NCBI RefSeq assembly: GCF_000002995.4
Contig: NW_025062479.1
Coordinates: 22,936,721-23,000,720, forward strand
Origin: Brugia malayi
Taxonomy: Eukaryota > Nematoda > Chromadorea > Rhabditida > Onchocercidae
DNA: 64,000 nt
Direction: 5' to 3'
Program-made: the position numbers and the translations under genes
Notes under the pieces: model-generated
What the model saw: only the letters and a program-made list of their open reading frames with translations
The model's database searches: none
Told to the model about the DNA's origin: nothing
Shown: positions 24,737-36,679 of the stretch, in pieces
How the letters are laid out: the number at the start of each line of letters is the position of its first letter
How positions within the stretch are numbered: position 1 is the first letter of the stretch

Positions 24737-27700
24737 TTAACGAATAGTGGTACCTATGGGTTTAGCAGTTGACGTGCTACTAGTAGTACTACGCATATAT
24801 AGGTTATGCATCGATTGATCATACCTGTAAGGTGACACGATGTTTTCGTCACCTGGATATACCTGTAAAAATGTTAAATTTAAATTTTTTAAATTAAATG
24901 TTAAACATATTCTCTAAACTGTAATACTATGAATTCGTCATGTAGTATTCAATCATTTAAAACTTTAAATTTAACATTGCTAAGTAAAGAAAAGATCAAT
25001 GAATATCTGCAAAATCATTGATCAGAAAAGATTCATTTAGAGAATCCGAAAAGCAAACATTGTAATCGTCGAATGAATTATTTTTCTGTTTGGATAAAAT
25101 TAATGCTAATGTAAAATCATCCATATGAAACTTTCTGAACAAATTAGATTTAGAAATTATTAAAAGTAAAATCTAATAAATTAGATTTAGAAAATTAATT
25201 AATTGCAAATTAGAAAAACCCGATGCCATTGTTTCCGTAATTCATTGAATGCCATACGTAATCGAAGTTTTTGAATTTCTTTATCACGTTGACGTTCACA
25301 TACACATTGATGTTGATACTAAATAATATTTGCGTTAATTAGCTTTTCTTATAATTAATATATCATCCATTTTATTGCTTCATTTTCAAATATTTTGTAT
25401 GTTTAAAAAATTTGACACTTTTAAATCAATCATTTTGATCTGAAAACGAAACCATGTATAAATTTAATAATAACCTTTTTCTCGTCAACTTCAATTGATT
25501 CTTTGTCGCCTATTAAAAGTGTCACATTACGACGATTCTGAATTTCTGGTACAATTCGTATTTCTAAATTCATTGGTTTGTGGAGTTGTTTTATGAAAAA
25601 ATGTGATAATGCTGAATCAACAATCTGAAATGTTAGACTGTTAAAATTGTGTAAATTCATTTAGGTAAATTTGAATTTCTCATAATTGGTACTAACTTTA
25701 GGTATAATTGTCAAATCATTGTCATATACATTTCGTAGTTTATACAAATTAGATGCTGAATCTTGTTGCATTTTAAAACAACCGCAAAACACCTAATGAA
25801 CAAAAAAGAAACAATAAATTGAATATGAATTAAAATTAATTTTATAAAAAAAAAAAACTTGCAAAATAAAGTTAACAAGAAAAATTTCAATAATTATATA
25901 TATATTTTTTTTTTGGAATTTCTTTTAAAAAATTTTTTTTTCTCAAATTAAGAATTTCAGATTTTTTTTTTTTAGAAATTGAAGTGTTACATCAAAATGC
26001 AAGTAAAAGACAAATTTAGAACCTGTTCAAAGAAAAGTAATTTCCATTCCTTTTTTTTTTTTCTCTCATATGTCCTAATTTTGGTAAATTTATCTTAAAA
26101 ACACAAATACGAAATGCAAAACTATTTCAGGATCTGTTAGTTTAACAGGTTAATGAAAGAAAATACCAAGAAGATAAACTCTATCAGGTAGGAAGAAATT
26201 TCATTTTAGATAAAATTTATAGTTAGATAAGTAATCTTGGTAATTTTGAAATAAATAATAAAGTAAACGAGATTAATTTATAGTTTAGATTAAAATTTAT
26301 ATTTTATGGCATTGAATAAATGAGCGCTGATCATGATAAACTTATAAATATTCAACAGTTAATTTTATTCATTAGTGAATTCTCATTTTTAATTTAATTT
26401 ATTAATTTTTTTTTTTTTTTTTTTAAATTAAGATTTAAGAATTTATTTCACACCAAAAATTGAAATGTTTACACAGTGGTAGTTGTGAAATATGTTGATT
26501 TATGAAGAAAGTATATGTATCTGTATATGCATGTATGTGTATGTGTGTGTATGTATGCATGTGTGTATGTGTGTGTGTGTGTGTGTATGACAAGTAAACT
26601 GGTTGATTGTATTATTTTTAAAATTTTATTTCACTACTTCAAAATACACTTTAACAGGTAACAATTTCTAGAGAATATAAATCATTGAACGAAATTTTCC
26701 ATTTGCAAAATTTACGGATAATTTTATTGATTTCATATTGCATATAACTTCCGGAAAATTTGCAATTTTATTCATATGACTTATAAAATTATTATTGTTT
26801 AGAAAAAAAAAAAAAAAAAAGAAAAAAAAAAGAGGAAAGAAAAACGAGAAATTGATGAAAGTTTAAAGAGCTAAGAATCATTTCATTTTATTTTATTTTA
26901 TTTTATTTTATTTTTTTTTTTTTTTTTGCGTTGCGATTTATTTTCAAAAGAAATACAAAAATTTTTGTATCATTTAATATACACATAAAAGATAGATTAG
27001 AACAGATATTTGATCTCTATGTAAAATATCGTTAAACAAAGATTATTGAATTATTTTTATGATAAAGTATTAATTTTAAAAAATTAAACTAATTTTTCTA
27101 ATTTTAACAATATTTACATTTAAATTTAATTACTAATTTATAGCTTTTGCTTTTAGGAAAATATTAATTTCAGTAAATGATAAAATATAATAATTATCAT
27201 TGAAGAAAATCTTGACATGCCATCATTTTGATCATGAATTTGGCATATGTCACCATACATTTTCCTATTTGTCCTTTCATTGTTGATCATTCACCTTCAT
27301 ATATTGTGTCATACTACTTTCTGCTTCCATAATACTTCATAATTTTACTTTTCAATCGCTGATTAATGCATACAATATTTTAAACTAATTAAAAAAAGCT
27401 ACAAATACAAATAATCCACTTATTCAGTCAATTTTTTCATTTTTATTTGTTGATCTATATTGAAATATCTAAGTACTGAGAAGAAATAATCCATTTGTTA
27501 AATTATTTAATTCTGTCTAATTTAGTTAATCTAATTCGAATTAATCTAAATCTTAGATAGACTCAAAATGGATATAATTTGCAAATGATATATTATTACT
27601 TGAAATAGATTTTTAATTTGAATTTTTAATTTGATTTGAAATAGGTAAAATGAAATTTAGGTAAGAACTTTTCAATTTGAAATAGGTAAAATGAACTCTC

Positions 27701-27740
27701 AGACTGAATCATCATCATCTACCTGTGTTACCCACGACAT
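24737..27740 (-). CDS. Unrecognised small protein, 5 exons
   Basis: Exons 27723-27740, 25697-25792, 25475-25624, 25220-25318 and 24737-24862 join in phase 0 throughout and give 162 residues. It starts MSWVTQ, followed by VFCGCFKMQQDSASNLYKLR. Exon 3 (IVDSALSHFFIKQLHKPMN; NRRNVTLLIGDKESIEVDEK) looks like a compact alpha/beta piece. Exon 4 is a charged helix (CERQRDKEIQKLRLRMAFNE). The last exon is Ser/Thr-rich. The four 3' exons are well supported by splice sites and phase. The 18-bp first exon lies beyond a 1.9-kb intron filled with microsatellites and is less sure. The CGC near the start would suit palmitoylation if the Met is near, but that is speculation. I do not recognise the family. Confidence 0.6.
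26525..26589. repeat. (TG)n/(TATG)n microsatellite
   Basis: Alternating GTGT and ATGT units in the long first intron of the unnamed minus-strand gene. Confidence 0.95.
26880..26928. repeat. (TTTTA)n pentanucleotide repeat ending in poly-T
   Basis: At least six TTTTA units run into a T homopolymer. Confidence 0.95.
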
Positions 27741-27774
27741 TTTGTCGTCGTTGATGTGAGGTATGCGATGCGTG

Positions 27775-27848
27775 TATGTATGTGTATGTGTGTGTGTGTG
27801 TGTGTATGTGTATGTCTGTGTATGTGTGTATGTGTGTGTATGTATTGG
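27775..27848. repeat. (GT)n microsatellite
   Basis: GTGTGT and GTATGT units directly upstream of the divergent first exon at 27740. Confidence 0.95.
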
Positions 27849-27959
27849 ATTAGAGTATTGTTGATGGATGATGATGACTCATTCACTAATTTTCACCACC
27901 CCAATTTCTTTGAAGGCATTGCGAAAAGGCATAGTAATTTCATTGTATTCCAAAATGTC

Positions 27960-28030
27960 ATTCTCTCCCTCTCTCTCTCTCCCTCTCTCTCTCTCTTTCT
28001 CTCTCTGTCTCTCTTTCTATATCTCTCTTT
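27960..28030. repeat. (CT)n tract
   Basis: About 60 bp of CTCTCT with occasional CCC or TTT interruptions. Confidence 0.95.
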
Positions 28031-28542
28031 TTTTAATCTGATGAAAATTAGGAACGATTCTCATTATACATCGTTTTTTTTTTTTTTTTCTTTTTTTTTT
28101 TCATAAAAATTCTCCTAAAATAGCTTTTTTATTGTTGAAAATTTATCGTTTCTCTTTTTTAAAATTTCATTTTATATTATTTCAATTCGAATAAAATCGA
28201 AATAAATATAAATTGGTTGGAATACTTAATGCATTTAATAAAATTGCATATTATAATTCTGAGAAATAGATAAAATTGCTGCATGATATAATAGAAATTA
28301 TAAGAAGAGCATCTTTTCTTGTTTATTTTGTTAATTTATATTTCATAGCGGTCTGTTGAATTGTTCTTCTCGTTTATGATTTTTTATTTTTATTTGTTAA
28401 CTTTTTGATTCATTAATATATTCTTTAATTTATTCAATACTTAAAACCATGAATCTATGCTATATCTTAAAACGTCGTTTTTCATTTCGTTTTCTGTTTT
28501 CAATAAATTCTTTAATATATTTATATTCCTTAAATGTTATTA

Positions 28543-28985
28543 TATCATTGATCTATTCATCATCGACCTGTTCGTAACCCGATATATCATTGATCCGTTC
28601 GTAATCGATCTGTTCATCATCTGATATGTTCGTCATCGATTTTTTTCGTGATCCGATATGTCATTGATCAGTTCATCATCTGATGTTTTCATCATCGATC
28701 TGTTGGTGATCCGATACGTCATCGATCTGTTCATGATCCGATATGTCATTGATCTGTTCATCATCTGATGTGTTCGTCATCGATTTTTTTCGCGATCCGA
28801 TATGTCATTGATCAATTCATCACCGATCTATTCGTGATCGATATGTATTGATCTGTTCATCATCTGATGTTTTCATCATTGATCTGTTGGTGATCCGATA
28901 TGTCATTGATCTGTTCATTATATGATGTATCATCGATCTATTCATCGTCTAAATGTATCATCGATGTGTGTTTATCATTTCATCT
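28543..28985. repeat. GATC-rich minisatellite with nested periods
   Basis: Degenerate units of roughly 18-22 bp such as TCATCGATCTGTTCAT and GATCCGATATGTCATT repeat about twenty times. A longer block (TGTTCGTCATCGATTTTTTT to the next GATC) recurs at 28621 and 28765, 144 bp apart, so there is higher-order structure. Confidence 0.9.
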
Positions 28986-30061
28986 TGTAAACCGTATTAA
29001 TCATATCATTTCATTTCTCTCTTCATCACTTTTCCAATTTCATTCATATCAAACTGACCAATAGAATAATTCATTCCTTTTTTTTTTTTTTTTTTTTTCT
29101 CTCTCCTTTGCGATTTGTTTATTACATAACCAACAATTTAATATTCGGGTCGCTTTGACAATTTTTTATTTTATCAAGGTACGACCCATACACTAACTCT
29201 GTTAATGTAGGCCTCCGGTAATCACTACCAACCGATATTAGTGCCATCTTGTGCTCAGGTTGAAATTTATGAGCTTTTTTTCTTTTTTCTTTTAAGCATT
29301 TTGATTGTCAAATTGCTTACATTCCTTGTTTTCTGGTTATTTCTGAAATCATGATAATGATAGCAAATAATGGAATATTTTTGTAGACAATTTCTAAATT
29401 TAATTTCAAAATTGTAAAAATTGGAAATGAGTATATGTTAGTTTTAAGATTGCTTATTTAAAATTTGAGCAAAAAAAAAAAAGAAATAATCTTTAAATGA
29501 CTTTAAAAAAATAATTCTTTTCCATTTTATTCTTTCCTTCCATTTATGTCATTTCACAATAGCAATTTTAAATTTATATGATAAATAACAGCAATATACT
29601 TATGCCATAGGTATTTTACAGTTTTATTTTTATTTTTTTAAATGATTGCAATTAATAATACTGTGAAAATGTTTATCACTTATACCTGTACTACTAATAG
29701 TATACTAATTTATCATTTGCATATTTGAATTTATTACTTAAGAATTAGTAATTCTTTTTTTTTTTTTTTTTTGTTTCTAAAAGTGTAATTCTTGCAATGG
29801 AATATTAAGTATTTCTATTACTGATGAAATGATTATTCATCATCAGTCACCCTTTTTTTGAAAAAAAAAAAAAACTATTTCATTTCAAATTTCAAGTCCT
29901 GATTCATACCATTAACTAAGCGTTGACATCTGCAGTGACAACATTTCATAATTCTTCTTTCAATCATTACATTATTATGCATAACATTTTTATCAATTGC
30001 AATTATTATTATCATTGCTGGATTTAATCTACATTCTTATCAGTATTGTTTATTATTTTTG

Positions 30062-30070
30062 TTATTATTG

Positions 30071-30111
<41 letters not shown>

Positions 30112-30178
30112 TATTACTATTATTATTATTATTATTATTATTATATTGTTATTATTATTAATTATTACTATTGAAATT
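30062..30178. repeat. (ATT)n microsatellite
   Basis: Long run of ATT units with a few ACT variants. Confidence 0.97.
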
Positions 30179-30379
30179 TTTGGATTACAGTGCTTAAAAT
30201 CCTATTACCAAATCACCTGAGAGGTAACTTCGAAGACGACATTAAATTACGAAAAATATAATAGTAATTATTATTGCCATAATAATGACATTTCGGCAAT
30301 ATTTATAGATACCATCACAATAATTATTATCATCATAACAACTTCACATTAATTATCGCTAATGTTGATACCACTATCA

Positions 30380-30705
30380 TTATAATTATTATTATTATTT
30401 ATTATCACTACTATTATTATTTATTGTTATTATTATTATTATTATTTATTATTATTTTTATTATTACTATTTATTATTATTATTTGTTATTATCACTATT
30501 ATTATTATTTATTGTTATTATTATTTATTATTATTATTATTATTTACTGTTATTGTTACTATTTATTATTATTATTTATTATTGCTATTACTATTGTTAT
30601 TTATTGTTATTATTATTTATCATTTATTTATTTATTTATTATTATTATTGTTATAAATATCATTGTTTGTTGCAGTAATTATTATTATTATCATACCATT
30701 AGAAT
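30380..30705. repeat. (ATT)n / (ATTT)n microsatellite
   Basis: About 300 bp of ATT units with GTT, ACT and ATTT variants. Confidence 0.97.
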
Positions 30706-31684
30706 ATTTTCATCGTTATTATTAATACTAATATCATTTGCATTATTATGATTCATTGTCAAAATTAGAAATTATAGAATAGAGATGAATTAACAATAAT
30801 TTTCGGGGAACAATGCTTTTGCTTCCCTCATTCTGGGTACCCAACAGATATTGCTAGCATTGATGATGCATGCTAAAAATGTAAAATGATTCAGAGATTC
30901 AAATAGTTGATGATAGCTTTACGTTCTCAGCACAGCTAACTTCTTCTATTTAATATGCATACAGAATAGTGTTCAAATTCTTCTATCAATATATTTTCAT
31001 GTTGTAAAAATTTTAATTCTATAAATTCTGTAAATAAAATAAAAAGAAAAATTAGGAAAAGATAGAAAATGATGGAAAGTTTGAAAAGAATTTCTTTTAT
31101 TAAAAATTATATTTGATTAAATTTACATAATTGTTATCAACGTATATATGCAAGAGTTGAACTGAAAAATATGATTACAACGTGAGACATATATTTATGT
31201 CATAGAGAGACTTCAAGGCTTAACGAGCATTAAGATGGAGCATTAAAATTGGATACGTTTGATTGGTATTTCTGAGTGTTATTCAAGAGGTCCAAATGGG
31301 TTGTGATGCATCAGTCAGACAATTGGAGGGGTTTTGTTTGTTTCATTTTCTGCTTTTATGACGCATCTTTAATATTTAAATTGCTATTGATCGATATTTG
31401 ATATTATTTTTATTTTTGCAAATGATCAAATCCTCTGATATCTATGAAATCTATCATTTAAATTCTAAATTTTATTTGTATAAATGTAAATTATTAAATT
31501 TAGTTTTTGCTAAAATCTGGCTGTCATTTGCATAACTCAAAGTTTTGTATTTCATTTTAAAGACTTGTTTGTATTAAGATAGGTAACTTTCTTGTCTTAA
31601 GATCACAACTTGTATTAGTTGGCGTTCTATTGAATTTTATTATATATATTTTTTATTGCAGACTCGTTTCTTTTTTTGCTTTTC

Positions 31685-31709
31685 AGACTGCCCAATTAAT
31701 AATTGTAGA
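31685..31709 (+). promoter_or_regulatory. Candidate spliced-leader acceptor and 5' UTR of profilin
   Basis: A T-rich tract ends in TTTTCAG at 31680-31686, 23 nt before the profilin ATG. No cis donor with a fitting exon is visible upstream. Short leaders like this are typical of trans-spliced nematode mRNAs. Inferred. Confidence 0.5.
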
Positions 31710-32950
31710 ATGTCTGGCTGGGCTGCTTATATCAAGAATCTACTTGATTCAAGTCAAGGTATACAACGAGCTGCTATTGTTGGTTATCCAGATGGTTCTG
31801 TATGGGCAAGGTCTGAGGGTGATCGTGAATTTCGGGTAATAATTCATGCTGTATTGTTTTATAACATGATATTCACACTTATTTTTCAAACCGAGATATC
31901 ATAGATTTGATGCAATTATTTCTATCGTAAACTCTAATCTGTAAAGATATATCACGAGTAATTGAAAGATCAACCCTTCGAAAAGTGAATGATGAAATCA
32001 TTAATCTCTTGCCGCAAAATGCCTTTTTTCATTACCCAAAAGTTTCTTTCGACCATCGATTTAGGCGGCTTAAATTTCGAATTTTTTGGAATTATTTTTG
32101 GAATTTAATTTAAAACTTTTTTCCATTAAACTTTTTTCCATCCATCTTATATCTTGGTTTGATATATATATAAGCTGGTAATCCCAACAGACTAACATGA
32201 AAAACAAAGCAAAGGATTTATGTTTATTAATAGATAATGCTTACGTTTTTCAGGCAACAGACGAGGAGTTAAAAAAATTTGTCACTTTGTATGATCATAT
32301 TGAAAAAGTGCCAGCTGTTGGTTGCGATTTGGAGGGTGATTCTTGCATTTTTTTAAAATAGTCTTTTCATGATAGCATGACTTCTTGAGGCTTTTTAAAA
32401 GATACATAGTTCTAATAGTGGGGCACTTTCATCAGATTGATGTATTACACCCTTTTGATTGCTTTTTAGGTTTTTGGTGATTTCATTTTGATTTATCGGA
32501 ATAAACTGCAGTTTAACGGTAGTTTCGTCTACTTCGTAATCATTTTTGAAAGAGGAATATGGAAAAGCATTCTTGTAAGTGAAGTATTTTCAGGAAAAGT
32601 GATAAGCCGAAATGTTCTTATGGGAGGGAGAGAATAGAAGAAAGATGGTGGGCGAAATCCAAAATGAACTTGTAGATTTATGAAATCACTCATCCATTAA
32701 ATTTTCCTAATGAATCGGCTTTGAATCATAATTGCAGGCGTGCATTACATAGTGCCACGAACGGAACAGAATCTCATTTTTGGTAAACGCGATAAAACTG
32801 GGATATTTGCAGCTAAAACTAAATCAGGTCTTTTATTTTGTTTATTATTTTTCATAATAGCTGCAGAGATAATTCAGCAACAAGTATGTACTGTTTTCCT
32901 ACATTTGGTTTATTTTTAATGAATTTCTTATTTAAAAAATTAAAACATTC

Positions 32951-32981
<31 letters not shown>

Positions 32982-33136
32982 GCGAGGGTCACAGCGTCTA
33001 TGCCAGGAACAGGTGGCTCCTATTTAAGTGTAAATTTTCAGCTGTGCTAATTGCTTGCTATAAGGGGGAAAATGCGGCGGAAGTACGTGTAGCAGTTGAG
33101 AAACTTGCACAATATTTAATGGATTCTGGATACTGA
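31710..33136 (+). CDS. pfn: Profilin
   Basis: Four exons: 31710-31835, 32254-32335, 32738-32827, 33042-33136; 130 residues, the usual profilin length. The N-terminal poly-proline-binding helix is present (MSGWAAYIKNLL), then AAIVGYPDGSVWA, and the actin-binding half ends with AEVRVAVEKLAQYLMDSGY. Profilin binds G-actin and proline-rich formins or Ena/VASP and feeds actin polymerisation in the cytosol. Nematodes have several profilins; the window does not tell which paralogue this is. All four junctions use GT-AG and close in phase. Confidence 0.95.
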
Positions 33137-35789
33137 AACTTTCGAATCGATGTTTCCGACGTTTACGAAAGAATATTTCACTTTCAGACAGAATCATTCA
33201 TGAACTTATGAGTGCTTTTGTTTTAAAAGTTTTTGCACAAAATCTTAAAATTTTACATCTTCATGATTTAAGATTAGAAGTTTAGAGGTTCTCAATGGCT
33301 AGTACTCCTCTTCTTTTTAGTCGACTCACGCATTCGTCGTCATTCTCTTGTACTGCTTCGTTATTCATTTCCGGTCTTCCATTCCCACATTTTGATTTGT
33401 TATTGTCATTCCTGGAAGAAGCGAATTTTTCACATTTCAGATTTTATTTCAGTTGTTTGTTACAATATTGCTTCTACTTCTCTTCTGAGCATAACTTATT
33501 GCATTACCACTTTCTTTTGCAACCATTCCAGCTATTCTTCTTTTAGCTAAGAATTTTTTTTTTTCTTGTTTTGTTTTTATATTTTGTAATACCAGTTTGT
33601 TTTACAAGCTATGATTCTAACAGCTAGTATTCAGACATTTAAATGAAGGCATTTTGTGTTTAAAATTTCTTCTAGAGAGGTGTGAATTTATTTTTTATTG
33701 GTTATATAGTTTTTTATTGTACGACGATATGCAATCAAGATAGATGAAAACAGAATTACATTTCGGTCGGGAATGTGGACGTACAGGAACCATAAACGGC
33801 TCGCTCTACTTCACCTAGTTAACTGTTGACTTTTGCATTGATCTTCATTCTTGGATTCATTTGTGGTAAAGGAAGTGTTGAAGATGCGCTTTTGTCTTTC
33901 TTTTTTCTTATCAGCTAGTTTTGAGCTATCCCATGTATCAATCGCCATTGCCGTGACAGATCTGTAGGCAATAACTTGGCCGTTTCTCTTGTATTTCATT
34001 TTCCCTTTGCTTGTATCAGTTTAATTTATAATTAGTTCCTCTTTGTAAACGATTTCTATATTTTTAATTTTCTAAGATAATACGGTTATTATTTGACTTA
34101 TTCTTTATGCACTCTGCTTGAATTGCCGTGTTTTTTTTTCTTGTTTTTTGGTTATATTAAGACCGTTTTACTTAAACGATTTTCATCCGTTGCAAAAATA
34201 AATATTTGAGAACGTCATGTTTCTCTCTATATGAAGTTGAAAGCACGTTGACTACGTATTCTCGTTAAGAGTAAACCAGGCGTCAATATCATGTGTCGTG
34301 AACTGCAAAGAACGAAAATGAAGGTGACACGGGAATTAAAGATATGACATCAGTGTGTCAAGTTATTCATTTGTTGTTGTGAAATTCTTAGTCCTCAGAT
34401 TTTCGGAGTTTTCTTAGTCTGCTTGTTCAGTTGCAATTTCCTTCATTATCTTCCACATTCGACTGTGAAGTATGTGTTTACATACGTATGTGACAGGTGT
34501 TAAACTCTCTACTAGTGTAATTCCGAAAGCACTGATGATGATCGATTGGTCAGGTGGTAAAATTGCACTTCCGTGCTTTGCCATTTACATCAAAATGTCA
34601 CATAAGAACAGTATATGGAGTAAAAGCTTCCAGAGACTGCCACTAGATATCTGAACTTTTGCAAAAGGAAGTTCTATGCTTTGTTTTAGAAGGAACAAAG
34701 AAAATAGCTATCACATATAAAACAGAAAAAGCCTCTGATGTATGTATGTGTGTGTAATCACCTAACTTCATTAAGAAAAGCATATCAAGTGATAGAATTT
34801 TTAAATTAAATGCTTAAATTTGTGTATGTAACATGGTCATAATGATTAACTTTCATGAATATTTTCTGAGACTTTCTTTTACTTTAGCTAAACACAAAGT
34901 TCGAATAAAATATGAAAAATCTAATAAATTCAAAAAACGCATCAAGTACCAGATGATGAAATGTAAAAGCTATCATTTCCATAATACAAATTTATCATTT
35001 ACATGCGTAATAGCAACATATTCATTAGGCATCAGTTGAATTTTCCTGCGGTTTTTTTTTTTTTCTTTTTTATGATAAAAATGAAATATATATACCGTAA
35101 TCATTTTCTTACTCATAGGTAAAACGTGAACAATGGGAACATTCATAATATTCTATTAGTTGATGAAGCAAAACACTTTTATGAAATCCTATGTCTTCTC
35201 TTCCTTTTTTCCTAAGTTTATAATATTATAATAAAGAAGCGTGCAAAATAATGCAATAAAAAATACAGAATAAGAAAGTATAGTTTTGAGGAATTCTAGA
35301 TAAAATTTTTTCAAAATATTTCCAAATACTAAGCAAAAATTTGACACTTAAATTTGCATCATTATATGACATGAAGAGCTATAATGGAGAAATTGAGAAG
35401 GAAGGAGATCAATTTTCCAATAAAACAATGACTCTAAAGTATATGCTTCTCCTATTCCATCTTATGTAATAAAATATGCTTGAAGCATTGTTTCAGGAAA
35501 TCATCAATGCAAAAATAAAAATAAAACTGTACAGGAAAAGCTAACGAAGAATGTTTGCGTAGCAAACAAATGCAACCAGTGAAATATTTAATAAGTGCAA
35601 GAAGCGCGAAGATATTGTTGCGTGAACCTAAATTGAAAAAAAAAAAAAGGAAAAAAAAAAAAGAAAGAAAGTTTCACACGTTCTAAAACACAACTTTTCA
35701 TTGGAACTAAATCACTAATGTTGTTTGTAAAGAGGGAAAACTGAGGTGAATAGTTACCACATCATTAAAGCTACAAATATGGCCGACGA
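33137..35789. other. Intergenic, between convergent profilin and Elongin C
   Basis: About 2.6 kb, somewhat richer in G+C than the rest of the intergenic DNA. It contains an isolated 62-codon minus-strand frame at 33811-33999 (separate entry), and an A-rich tract at 35637-35670. Nothing else is supported. Confidence 0.5.
33811..33999 (-). CDS. Isolated small ORF, doubtful
   Basis: A 62-codon frame starting MKYKRNGQVIAYRSVTAMAI and ending in a basic, Lys/Gln-rich tail. Unlike most short frames here it is not low-complexity. There is an in-frame TAA eight codons before the ATG, no obvious splice sites and no recognised domain. It may be a small gene, a decayed exon or chance. Confidence 0.15.
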   Translation of the reverse strand: MKYKRNGQVIAYRSVTAMAIDTWDSSKLADKKKERQKRIFNTSFTTNESKNEDQCKSQQLTR

Positions 35790-36679
35790 TTAGCAATCCA
35801 GAAAATTAGCTGCCATTAAAAGTTCGAGAGCTACTTCAGGAGCTATAACAAATTCAGGTATCTCTGTTGCACTGTTTGTATAACGTACTTTGTATGCAAA
35901 ATACTGACATACTTTCTGTAGAACATGTGATCTATAAATAAAGATGCTATACAAATTAGGAAATTAAATTGTAATTCATTGATAATTCAGATCCCTTTTA
36001 ATCTTTTATTCATAAAACTTTCTATCCACATTCTGCTAGAGAATATACCTGAATAAAAACATAAGATCCTAACTTAACATAAGATCTGATATCCTAGTTC
36101 GTAAAACTTATTTATTAGAGAATAATGATATATCCTTAATTTTCTTTTTTTTTTTTTAATAATTGCTGTGCTTTATTTTCAAATAACCATGCCTTTACAT
36201 CCCAATAATCCCACAGAAATAAATAAATAGAATTTCTCGACAAAAATTTTCAACCTAATATTTTGGATATAAAAAACAATCAATATACTTACGGAATTTC
36301 CCTGAAATTAACTTCGTTTGTTTCATTTTCAGAATATGAACCAGGACCAGATAACATTGCTTTGATTGTACCTGATGTTAGTGCCAAATCTTTTTTAATA
36401 ATAAATTCATGTCCATCACTACTAATCAATTTTACGTACATTGCATCTGGTCCTTCGATTCCACCATAGACTGTAATAATATAATATCATATAGCCTGTT
36501 TTACGATTTTATTTTATTTTTTTCCTACATAAACCAAATATTTGCTAAAAAACTTTAATTTGGCAAGAAAAAAACAAAATGCAAAAATATTTTAGCATCT
36601 ATTTTAATTGTTTAATACTTATACATATTTCATACATTTAAAATAAAACAATTATTTTACCTGTTTCAGATCCTGACAT
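35790..36679 (-). CDS. elc-1: Elongin C
   Basis: Three exons: 36661-36679, 36293-36470, 35790-35931; 112 residues, identical in length to human Elongin C. The sequence is very conserved: [44 protein letters not shown] and the C-terminus [16 protein letters not shown]. Elongin C has a Skp1/BTB fold. With Elongin B it links BC-box substrate receptors (VHL, SOCS-box proteins) to Cul2 or Cul5 ubiquitin ligases, and it also belongs to the Elongin elongation factor. A CTTTTTTAG acceptor at 36732-36733 lies 53 nt before the ATG and is a candidate spliced-leader site. Confidence 0.97.

Larger units (their letters stand above)
27741..31709. other. Repeat-rich intergenic region before profilin
   Basis: About 4 kb. 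In order: (GT)n microsatellite, CT-rich tract, a GATC-rich minisatellite, a higher-complexity island at 29160-29275, and long ATT arrays at 30060-30750. From 30760 to 31670 it is ordinary AT-rich sequence. Open frames at 27756-28106 and 30424-30751 are translations of the microsatellites. Confidence 0.7.

Noticed and set aside
27756..28106. 116-codon plus-strand frame (Cys/Val/Met then Ser/Leu repeats)
   Set aside because: Translation of GT and CT microsatellites.
28543..28985. CRISPR-like array
   Set aside because: Units are contiguous and degenerate with no unique spacers, and the genome is eukaryotic.
30424..30751. Two overlapping Leu/Ile/Tyr frames
   Set aside because: Translation of an ATT array in different frames.
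34472..34654. 60-codon plus-strand frame between profilin and Elongin C
   Set aside because: No splice or start context, no domain, and length expected by chance.
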